Shown here piece after piece: positions 54,910-64,000 of a stretch of DNA of 64,000 nt. The position numbers and the translations under genes are program-made. Source of the DNA: Hypoxylon rubiginosum. Lineage: Eukaryota > Ascomycota > Sordariomycetes > Xylariales > Hypoxylaceae. The stretch covers positions 930,001 to 994,000 of the forward strand of contig CADCXA010000025.1 of the NCBI GenBank assembly GCA_902806565.1, read 5' to 3'. The notes below the pieces were generated by a model. The model did not search any database. It saw only the letters and a list, made by a program, of their open reading frames with translations, and was not told the origin of the DNA. Positions within the stretch are counted from its first letter, which is position 1. The number at the start of each line of letters is the position of its first letter.

Positions 54910-55340
54910 AGGTAGAGAGAAAACATTAGGTTTTATTTTAGGTCATTAAAGCTGTAGTATATATCCGTCCTTCTTCTATCTCAGGTAACGACGGGACGAG
55001 GAGTTGCCTCTTCTTCTCTTCTCTCTTCTTTTTCATCATCTTCTCATCTTCTTCTAGACAAAAAGACTTCGGAACTATCAAAAGATAGATTGACTCATCC
55101 CCCTCCCTTTGTAGGTCTTCCGTTAAACGCCTGGCATTACGAGGAGGCCTGTATCTTTCTGCTCCATATGTACAACTCCCCTCCCCCTTGTTGTGTGCGT
55201 AACACAACCAATTAATTCGACTCCATATTTTTTCATCACCGGTCCTACTCACAGAGCAGCAAATATGTTGTCCTCATGTCGACTAAAAGTGACGAGACCC
55301 TCTCGACAGCCAATGCGCAAAAGTATAGCAAGGCCTTTCA
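53566..55340. other. Intergenic region between the DUF2015 gene and ERG3
   Basis: No gene is seen in 1.8 kb. A CAGA microsatellite (53597-53612), AT-rich DNA at 54180-54720 and a (TA)n run at 54879-54904 are present. The right end is the ERG3 3' flank, with CT-rich sequence at 55010-55060. Confidence 0.5.
54879..54904. repeat. (TA)n microsatellite
   Basis: About thirteen uninterrupted TA units. Confidence 0.9.
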
Positions 55341-56435
55341 TCAGTTGTTCTTCTTGGCCGCGGGCGCGTCGTACGTGCGGTCGTCCTCGCCCTCGACCTC
55401 CTTGACGAGCTTCTCCATCTCCTGGGCCTGTTGGCGCCACTGGTCGTCGCTCATCTTCTTCTCCTTGTGGAAGAGGTCCTCGTCGGGCTTGCGGTAGCTG
55501 CTGCCGAGGCGGTCCCAGAGGGTCGTGTACTGGCCGTAATTATAGTTGAAGTAGAGGTGGTGCATGGTGTGGCAGGCGGCGCCGTTGATGATGGGGCTGT
55601 CGGCCACGTACTCGCCGTCGTGGATCATGATGGTCCAGAAGTTGACGAAAATGAAGAGGCCCACCGACGCGAACTTGTTGAGCGGGAACAGCATCGGGAA
55701 GATGTGGTAGGGGAGCGACTGCGCCCACCCGTCCACGGGGTGGAAGGCGTGCGACGCGAACGGCGTCGGCATGATCCACTTGTGGTGCGGCTTGTGCAGA
55801 TGCTTGTACACGCGCGGGTGGTGCAGGCCTCGGTGGATCAGGTAGATCATGGCGTCGGTGAAGAGGATGAAAAAGGGGTACTGCAGCAGCTCGTACCACT
55901 GGCCCGGTCCCTCCGACGGCATGTTGTAAAGCTTGGTGAAGCCATTGACCTCGAGCAGCCAGAAGGGGGTCGTTAGGGCGGCCATACCGGGCATCGACTT
56001 GTTGGCCTGCTTGATCTCGAGCCACATCTGGTTCTTGAGGTACTTGGGATGTTCCATTGCTTTCTTGTCGAAGACGAATATATAGGAGAGCGAAGCAAAC
56101 ACGAAGTATAGGATGAAGCCGAATACCCTAGGGACACACAATGCGTTAGTTGCGAATACAGAGACAATCTTTCGGAAAGGGGTAGCGACGACGAACCAGG
56201 TGATCATGAACAGCGTAATGGTCTGGCGATATATATTATCCCTATCCCACATGCTCATGTGCGCATATTTGCTGGGTTCGACGGTGAAGTAGGGATTCAC
56301 AGACTCGAACTGCCATTGTGAACTTGTGGCATTGGTGTTGTCCAAGAAGTCGTAAGGAGTCGACCGCTTAGGGAGCGTAAAGGCGTAGGCATAGTCGCCT
56401 ATGAAGGTATCGGTGAGCTCGAGGACGACATCCAT
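55341..56435 (-). CDS. ERG3: C-5 sterol desaturase (ERG3), two exons
   Basis: Erg3 inserts the C5-C6 double bond in late ergosterol synthesis in the ER membrane. Loss of this activity is a known cause of altered azole response in fungi. Minus-strand exons are 56435-56197 and 56127-55341 (341 residues). The 69-nt intron (56196-56128) has a CAACTAACG branch site 18 nt before its acceptor; removing it joins TLFMITW directly to VFGFILYFVFASLSY, as in other Erg3 proteins. The intron is stop-free and in phase, so an unspliced reading looks intact. Iron-binding histidine boxes of the sterol-desaturase/hydroxylase superfamily are HRGLHH (178-183), HKPHH (191-195) and HTMHH (266-270). Several hydrophobic segments span about 72-245. 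The charged C-terminal tail ends KKNN, a lysine-rich end compatible with ER retention. The ATG at 56435 is chosen over 56606 because family homology starts at MDVVLEL. Confidence 0.94.
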   Translation of the reverse strand: MDVVLELTDTFIGDYAYAFTLPKRSTPYDFLDNTNATSSQWQFESVNPYFTVEPSKYAHMSMWDRDNIYRQTITLFMITWFVVATPFRKIVSVFATNALCVPRVFGFILYFVFASLSYIFVFDKKAMEHPKYLKNQMWLEIKQANKSMPGMAALTTPFWLLEVNGFTKLYNMPSEGPGQWYELLQYPFFILFTDAMIYLIHRGLHHPRVYKHLHKPHHKWIMPTPFASHAFHPVDGWAQSLPYHIFPMLFPLNKFASVGLFIFVNFWTIMIHDGEYVADSPIINGAACHTMHHLYFNYNYGQYTTLWDRLGSSYRKPDEDLFHKEKKMSDDQWRQQAQEMEKLVKEVEGEDDRTYDAPAAKKNN

Positions 56436-57952
56436 CTTGGAATAGGAGTGCAGAGAGAAGGGCGAGGAGGAAGAGAGCACGACGGGATCCCCCAGGAACG
56501 AAAAACGAAGGTATTTAAAAAAAGAGTGTGGATTTGGGACGTCCCAGAAATTTGCTCGATCGCAAAAGTCAGGATAGCGGGAGGGTCTTGCCAAATAGCG
56601 AGTCAAGCAATTGAGACCTCTAATTGGGGCGTCGGACTTTAGGATGAAATTTGTTTGGGGCTTCAGGGGAGTATAGGGGTCTCTGTGTCCCTGTAGAACC
56701 TAGCAGCTTGGCTACCTAAGAGCCTAAGAGCAGCTAGTCAGCTGTCGGGTTACTGGGTTACCGGCTGGCTGATAGCTACACCTTAGGTACCGGTATCGAT
56801 AAGCTCAATCACCTAGCGCCTGATGGAGGAAATTGGAATAGAGTTACAAGGTCGTGTACGTGTAATAGCGAACCTTTTTCCTGAGTAGAGGAATCGGTGG
56901 GTTAACTTCTGCTTTTATTCCTTTTTTCATATATCTTACGTCGAACCATCATCTAGTCACATCGGCCCATTCGGGTGAACTACGGGAGACTAACCCTGTA
57001 GCAATTCAATGGTAATGTCGGTAAACAAATTGGATGTACCTGCTAATTGCTAATAGGGAAAAAAAACTGGAAGAGTGAAATAGTGAAATAGTGAAATAGG
57101 GGGTTGATGGGGTTGATGTGCCTGATGTGCCTGATGCGCAGAAGAGCGGCCCAGCTTCTGATTCGTGAATTGGCATGACACCACTGGGATCTCAAGCTTC
57201 CGAGTCTCCAGAACCGTGGGTTCTCAAGAGCCGTAGAGTGGCGGTAAACTCCATTTTTTGTCGATCTAGCGGCAAGGAGATGCCTACGTAATAGGAGCAT
57301 TAACCTCTTTAGGTTGTGTGAGCTATTAGGGAAGCGCAAATCGGCTCCTCACTCTCGATCTGATAAGGAGGAAATGCGAGTCGCCCCGTTTTTTTCCTTC
57401 CGCCCCGTACCATTCTGATCGTTACATTCTTCTAGTCCTTCTCGTATTCGTATTTTAATTCCCCCTTTCACACGTGGAGGCGCCGGTGGCTGTGACACCC
57501 TTTTAGTAAGTCATAGTATCATAGTACGCTCCGAGATATCAAAACTTGTCAGGTGAGTGAAAAGAAAGCTAGATTTCTTTTAGTGGACTATCTGACCTAT
57601 CTGACTGTGTACGCAAGAGTTCTACTTTGTCGTCGTTACCAACTTAACTCTCTACATACTATCTTACCAGTAGACGAGTTTGAGGAAGTCAAGGTAGGGG
57701 TAGCTTTGCCATGATAGCAGCTGACTCTTCAAATGTGGTCCGTTGCGGCTTGCGGCAGTTGTCTGACATGATAGCCAATGTCCAAGTATCACACCGACAT
57801 GTTTTACTTATTTACTTGTATGCAAGGTACCGCGTCACCTATCTACGCGGGTAGTTACATATTTGTCAAATGGTCGCTTGCTCGATATTTATTCCATTGC
57901 TATATACACGAAAGAGTTCAAGACAGCTACACGCACATATCCCACAAAGATA
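56436..57952. other. Intergenic region between ERG3 and the UstYa gene
   Basis: No gene is seen. GTGAAATA units (57076-57098) and TTGATGGGG/TGCCTGATG units (57102-57137) form short tandem repeats. A T-run lies at 57389-57395. The part next to 56436 should carry the ERG3 promoter. Confidence 0.5.
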
Positions 57953-58877
57953 TCAATGCTCAGGCTCATCCGGTCCTCTCGGGACTGTGTGGTCGACAGC
58001 CCATTGCCGGATGCTGTCGAAATTTCTGCACGTGTGCGGCGTGCTGTAGTTAGGCCACGGGTCTCCGTCGTTGAACGGATAGTCGAAGCTAAAGACACCG
58101 ACGTCACCCTGGCACATGACAAACTGCCGCAACGCGTCGATGCAGTGGTCCAGATGGCCCCGGAGATCATGTTTTGGTGCGGACGTATCTCCTCCCATCG
58201 GCGCATAGTAATCTTTATACACATCTTGCCGTAACAGGTTTAAGCAGTGCAGTTGATGGAAAACCTCGACGGCAACCCGATAGCCTGGCTTTCCGTCTCT
58301 CGGGTCCGTGATGGCAAGGGAATTGTCAGGGTCAAGACCCAGGTTGATCATCTCTTCGCGAGAAATCATTGTGTCACCGACTGATACTAATGTTAGTTTC
58401 TGATACGCATCTATCCCAGGTGGCGCTTTTGGACATACTGCGTGAAATATCTTCCCATCTTGCGTCAACATCATCGCCTTTGCCAATGAAGGGGCCTTCT
58501 GCTATCGGGGGTAGGTCGAAGTGTTGCGTCTCGTATTTGACTGCGCTGGCGGCCGGTGCTAGTGACATTGTCAGATTCACATCTCTTTAGACAAGAAGAA
58601 GACCATCGTCGAACATACACCATGCTGAATATTTCTGCGTATAGTCCGCGTCCGTCATTTTCGCCGTTTTGGTGCAGAATGACAGTGCAAAGAATGTTAC
58701 GGAAAGGGATAGGAGTACGGCATGGCACAACCAAGCCCAGTGCGGACTCAATCTTTGCAAGCGCTCTGTTATGAATTCGCTGTCTCTATCCTCCGTCCAC
58801 TTCTCCTCCCTCATTCCCTCTTCTTTAGCAAGGAAATGTTCCTCGTCAAGAGGAACTGTACGATATGATTTCGCCAT
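57953..58877 (-). CDS. UstYa-family (DUF3328) membrane protein, three exons
   Basis: UstYa-family proteins act as oxidases or cyclases in fungal RiPP and other secondary-metabolite pathways. Minus-strand exons are 58877-58619, 58558-58439 and 58386-57953 (270 residues). Introns of 60 nt (GTATGT...CTGACAA...CTAG) and 52 nt (GTATGT...ACTAACATTAG) are clear. A cytosolic N-tail is followed by one transmembrane helix (about 52-68, HAVLLSLSVTFFALSF). Then come the family blocks KYSAWSPAASAVKYE and VDARWEDISRIS, and the two defining HxxHC motifs, HQLHC at 170-174 and HLDHC at 204-208, spaced as usual, with the closing CRNFDSIRQWA region. The protein looks complete and functional. No RiPP precursor, PKS, NRPS, transporter or regulator lies beside it in this window, so its substrate cannot be inferred. 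Confidence 0.9.
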
Positions 58878-61800
58878 AGCTGAATGTAATTGAAAACGAA
58901 GAGGCACACCAGGTGCAAGAAACGAAACAAAATGAAAGAATCCCGCACTTGACAGAGGAAGAAGAAGATCACAGGAGAAGAGAAGAGAAGGAAGAAAATA
59001 GATAATAACCAGAGGTAGAAGAAGGTTCCATTCTTCAGCCCTGTCTGAGGTCGGTGGGCCACCTACTATTATGGTATGTACATACGATATTGGCAACGAG
59101 AACCCTGGAAATGATGCTCGATGAGCGCGGAGGATCTTCGCTGATTGGCAAAAGACAAGAGATCCATCGGCCCATCGTGGAGGTTACAGCATCGCTGTCT
59201 CAGAAGGGCCTCGAAGTGTATCACGATAGTGCTGAACACCAAACAAAACGAGAATCCTATAGGCGCGTTGCCATTCTCGGACACTAACGAGAGTGAAGGG
59301 ACCGTCTATCATTGTCATCTAGCAGGGGGGAAACGGGGGTATGAAACGCAGGGCGCCAGAGAGAAAGCTGGGTCGCAGAATTGTAGGCAGCTCACGAACA
59401 GCAAGTACATATCATAAGTAAAGATTTGCTGAAATCAAACCGGCAAATCTTTATTGTACGATAAAATGGTTTGATAATAGACATACATTCTCGGCTGGGA
59501 TTGAATTCGTTCTACGATTCGCTCGTAAAGTCTTCAGTTGATGATTTAAAACCAGGAGCCATCATCTTCGTAGCGAATCCGTATCGTTTCAGCTCCAACT
59601 CGAAACATGAAACTTCGAACGATTATGTAATAACGGAGTGGAGATAGCGTGGCCTGATTGGTTTCCCGCTTAGACTTAAAGTTACCATTGAATTGGTAAC
59701 TTCGCTAGGAAATAACCTTAACCTTGAATTCCAGTCTTAGCTATCTTAATCAGACGACAAGCACGGCTTGACTGGCCACTGTGGTCTTACTTAAACGTAT
59801 GATTGTGTAGCTCAGATTTGGTTTCTGTTCTAGCCTTTGAGGTCTGTTGGTAGATGAAAGTTCAAGTCGTATCTTGGCCGCGCGTTGACGTTTCTCATCA
59901 ACTGCTTTAATCTCCAAAGCGAGACTTTGCAATTTAGAATTATGGAATCATGTACGTTTCCATGATGAAATCCAGTCTGTTAAACGAGGGACGCCGGATC
60001 TGTTCGTGGCGAAGCAAAGAGATTCCCGTCTAATTTAGCGTACGGTCATTGAGACCATACCTACCTTCGATGCTATTAGGTAATTCGTCTACAAAATGCT
60101 CACCGTTGAACGATAGACAGCACCACACTCGGTTTTGAGGCCAACAGGGCGCGCCTTGAGTATTGTCGCCAAGGCAAGTGAATAGTTGGGCCTGAGACAT
60201 CAGCGAAAGGGTTTATGTATACCTACTTGGACACCGCAGATTTTGTCGTTATCATGTCTCGTCTCAAATACCTCCGTATACATCCTGATGCTAAGATCGC
60301 AACAAGCTTCAGCATAGAGCAACGGCGGAGAGTCAGCTGCTAACTACATATCTCTCTAAATAGGGTATCGATTACAAGTAGCTACCGCGACTAGTCTAGT
60401 CGACTGCTTTTAACTGAGAATTCGTCTATAAGACCACACTCATTCTCGGTTCTACGAGTCGGCTAACTCAGCAATTTTCCGATCAAGACCCAAGTGGCAC
60501 ACTTCCGATTGCTGCACAATACCCCGTAGCATGTCGATAGTTACGTGTCTAGGTATGAAGCCAAGTAATAGTATTTGGCATCGCCCAGGGAATTGTTGCC
60601 TGTCGGTAGGTAGGTGGCGCTGACAATTGTCAGAGCAAGGTTATATACTTTTCCTTCTATTATACTCGATAGTACGGGGATATTCTCGACACTATGATAG
60701 ACAAATGTGTGGATGGACGAAGTCGATGCATTATGTTGGAGGATAGAATAATATGTGATATCGGGGAATGTGCTCGATGTACTGACAGGTAGGGTTAGCC
60801 AGGAGGATAGTAGCACCAACTTATCTCACCTAACTTAGTACATACTTGGATCGAGCATCTAACCCGTATCAAGATGCGGTATCTAATCTATAAGACCCAA
60901 AGGGCTGTATTGAGCCCTTATTAACTTGAAAAGTCCTGCTTTGAGCTGCAGGCACACGTGGCTAGAATAAGAACCGCTTATACCATAGATATTTGGTTGT
61001 AGATGATAGAAGTAGATCATATCGTTCAGCGTCTTATAGATGCGACCCATAGAATGCGAAAGCATCGAACTGCAATCGTAACATACACTGTGCTATCTAC
61101 CCATTGAGACTTGGTGGTAAAGTGGTTATGTGCTACTATGATAGGGTCGGTCTCAGATATACCTGGCGTGAAGGAATGATACCAATTACATACTTACCTC
61201 TCTCCACGCACTAGCGTATACACTGCCAGCTTGTCTTGGATACTTATTCCCCGCTGAATTACCTCGTGAGGGGGTTTGTCTTTAATTCAGGTTACTATGT
61301 ATACTTGCGCGGGTTAAACACACGTACATACATACCATCACAAATAGTCGGGTAAGCAGCTGGAAACAAGCAAAAGGGTTTGTCTCCTTAGCTAGCAAAC
61401 AGAATCTGACATATCTCATTTTCAGCTCATATAATTATGCTGATAGATGGTAGTAACAACAGTCGTATAAACTCTGAACTCGGGTTACCCCAAGATCCTT
61501 TTTTATTTTTGTTTTTTTTTAATGCTTTTACCTCCCGGACAAAGACACTTTTCGCCGAAGTTCGAACCCCCAAGGAGTCTAATCACACAGTACAAGGCGA
61601 GTCATGAACCTATGTATCCACAATCAAGAAACCCTGCTTCGCTCGGGTGTGTGGAGATGGGTATGACTATAGAAACCCCCTACCGTGTTTCCGGAGATTA
61701 GATAGATCCGAGATGGCGAGAATGACACCGAAATAATGTGTCTAATTTGAACCTGATGATCATTGGCTGGATGGATAAAAATGTTTGAACCACTGATGTG

Positions 61801-64000
61801 GCTTGGAGCTTTTACCATTAATGGCATCATCATGTTAGTACCCGTCTGCCCGCAGCCTGTACAGGACTTTGGTTTTTATTACTCCGGATCTATTCTAACG
61901 ACGATGACGACAACAGGTTAGCAGCCTGAACATACAAAGCAAAACTTGGCAACAAGCCAGACTCTACCTAGGTACACATATATTATCAAGAGCTTCTTAT
62001 ATCATTGGTCACCTGATTAAACAGTTGGATGACTTGCATACTGATGCACAATATCTGTTAAGTCGCCGCTAACTGACTAGCATATGTTTAGATAGATAGG
62101 TATAGGTATTAATCTGTAGCTTAGGAATGATAACTCGAGTTTATACCAAGGTAACTATCGTTCTAGCCACCTACCTAATAAAGCGATCACATATAATCGA
62201 TGCAGAATTGCTCAGCCTGCTTCGAAGGATACAGTAACAGATATTAATTCGCTCCTTTCGAGATATGGTAGCATTGCCGTAAGACTTGTTGGTAAGTTGT
62301 GTTATAGTGGTGGGGGATGGAGGGGGAGGGGGAGGAGAAAAGAAAAAATAGATGGCCACCCGCTGAGACATCTTTGAAGTCGAAACCACCCAAACATAAC
62401 GTTAAGTTGGCTACATGTAGCCATTATCATGGTACCTATCTAGAAATGTACCTAGTTGGACTCACGCCGGCGGTTAGCTCACCGAACGCCCCCCCCCCTG
62501 TCTCCATATTTTCTTACATCCGTGGATTCTTACCTACCCGAGCTAGCTCCATTGCTGGCACGGCTCCCCTATTCTGACCCCCCCTGTTCTCCAACCTCGG
62601 GAAAGCAAGCGCACACACATCTCCGTTCTCTTCCTTGCGAATATGTACATGACGGCAAGGTTCCAGATTACAGGTACTTATTCAGACACGTAGCATCGCA
62701 TCGCAAGCACGAAAGGAGGCGCTGAGAACGATGCAACACCATCCGCTGCCTTCGTACATTTGCATTGCAGATAGGATAAAAAAGCCTTGGCTAACATTAC
62801 TTCCTACCTACATATACATGTACATATATCCTATGCCTACGGCTACATACGTACATACATGGCACATACATCATACATATGTAGTACCCACGCAGCCCAC
62901 TCAACGGTTCTATCTAACCCATCTGTCTCCATCCGCTCATCTGTCTCTATCCACACACATCATGGCAGCATGGTTGTACCGATGTTTCCAGTGTACCTAA
63001 CCCATTACGCTTACCATCTTCGGCCGAGTGGGGGCACCTTTCTTCTAGGTCCTATCGTGATGAGATTTTCACCCATGTCCAAAAGTACCTACCTACAGTG
63101 TACGTAGACGTTAAACAACCTTGAAGCCGACAGGTAGCCGCTACGTACTTCATCCCGTACACATCACACAGTCCACAGTCCACACTAAAGTTACCAATCA
63201 CGGTACCTACATAAAATGTACGTACCAAACCAGGGCCCGAGCAGGGACTTTACCTTTTCCCTTCCTGCTTGCCAATGGATCCCCCGTGTCCCCACCCGCA
63301 ATGCAAGTAGCCTTAACCCGGCAATCCTACTAAAAAGCACAGATTGTACCGAAATAGGTAGTAGTTTGCTAGGAACTATCTACAGGTTAGGGGCGGAAAA
63401 ATACATGGAGATAAAAAAAAATCCACACAAGTACCTCAGGTAATAATGTACCCCAGTTATCATGTATAATGTAGCGTCGTAGTGGGTCGTACACATTAGA
63501 CCTGCTCTCTGCAAGGATCCGTTGCCCGAACCCACAGCCCACTAGCCCACACACTTCAAAATATCCACTTGTCTGCTCGTTCACTGGGTACATAATGTAC
63601 GTACTTAAGGTAGACTAGCCCACTCGTCCGTGCACCCCCAGCATCCCAGCACCCCAGCTGCCCAGCCGAGAGCTAGCCATGAAAAAAACCAAGATACCTA
63701 CTACCGTAAAAAGGTACATATCCACTGTTTCGCATAGCATCCAGGTTACTACTACCTCTCTATTGTATCCAGCTCGTGCCTAGCCCCCGAGCCCTTGTCA
63801 AACAAATCTGAGTATTACCAACCTTGGTCTCCTCTCTTAATCCCTTCTAACTTTTTTCTCAATAGTTTTCTTCAACACTCCATCATCTTCCCCAGCCTCA
63901 TCAACGTCGCCCCCGTTACCGCCACGATAATCATCGATATTCATCCTCGTCGGCGCTATAGTAACGACGACAAGACCAGGCCGCGACCTAACTTGCACAT
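58878..64000. other. Gene-free right-hand region
   Basis: About 5.1 kb without a supported gene; frames are short and domain-free on both strands. It is AT-richer than the gene blocks between about 59400 and 62300. ACATACAT/TACATATA repeats occur at 62810-62885 and GTACCTACC-type motifs throughout. The last 170 bases are pyrimidine-rich with ATCATC/CGTCG runs and may be the leader of a plus-strand gene starting beyond the window, but this cannot be shown. Confidence 0.5.

Noticed and set aside
58878..59096. Longer N-terminus for the UstYa protein from an ATG at 59096
   Set aside because: It would add a second hydrophobic stretch not seen in the family; MAKSYR at 58877 gives the usual layout of tail, one helix and two HxxHC motifs.
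61540..61590. GTTCGAACC resembling a tRNA B-box
   Set aside because: The flanking bases do not form a T-stem and there is no A-box, anticodon arm or acceptor stem.

Overview
The window is nuclear DNA of a filamentous ascomycete (Pezizomycotina, most likely a Sordariomycete). The signs are compact genes with short GT-AG introns (mostly 50-80 nt) carrying CTAAC or CTGAC branch sites, fungal-only families (MDM34, DUF2015, UstYa/DUF3328, Ecl1-type zinc finger), and broad gene-free stretches rich in CCTA/TAGG tracts and microsatellites. I find 18 protein-coding genes and rebuilt their exons by hand from reading frame, splice sites and family conservation. No rRNA, convincing tRNA, CRISPR array or intact transposon was seen.

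Layout. 1.6-21.5 kb is a dense housekeeping block: glycyl-tRNA synthetase (-), RPF1 (+), an equilibrative nucleoside transporter (+), inositol-pentakisphosphate 2-kinase IPK1 (+), ERMES subunit MDM34 (+), YEATS protein YAF9 (-), a COQ11-like NAD(P)-binding protein (+), splicing factor SYF2 (-) and an unrecognised mitochondrial-looking protein (+). 21.5-31.9 kb is a gene desert of about 10.4 kb. 31.9-38.2 kb is sparse, with an Ecl1-type zinc-finger gene and an unusual five-exon Bergerat-fold (GHKL) ATPase gene. 39.1-56.4 kb is a second housekeeping block: VPS72/SWC2 (+), a DUF2423 basic protein (-), a Siz/PIAS SUMO E3 ligase (+), TRAPP subunit TRS33 (+), cytosolic malate dehydrogenase (-), ribosomal protein eL28 (-), a DUF2015 membrane protein (+) and C-5 sterol desaturase ERG3 (-). 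The right end holds one UstYa-family gene (-) and a gene-free tail of about 5.1 kb.

How the genes relate. Several neighbours are divergent pairs sharing short upstream regions (GRS1/RPF1, YAF9/COQ11, SYF2/mitochondrial protein, DUF2423/SIZ1, eL28/DUF2015). Two subunits of the SWR1 H2A.Z-exchange complex (YAF9, VPS72) lie 23 kb apart. Translation and ribosome biogenesis recur (GRS1, RPF1, eL28). The accessory candidates are the GHKL ATPase, the lone UstYa gene and the 567-residue mitochondrial-type protein.

The most notable signals are: a 110-codon open frame continuing in phase past the YAF9 stop into a His-rich and then acidic tail; stop-free introns of length 3n in SIZ1 (two) and ERG3 (one); very small coding exons in MDH (13 and 32 nt) and eL28 (24 nt); an in-frame targeting-type extension on GRS1; and the GHKL ATPase gene itself. 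All exon models are inferences from sequence and need transcript support.
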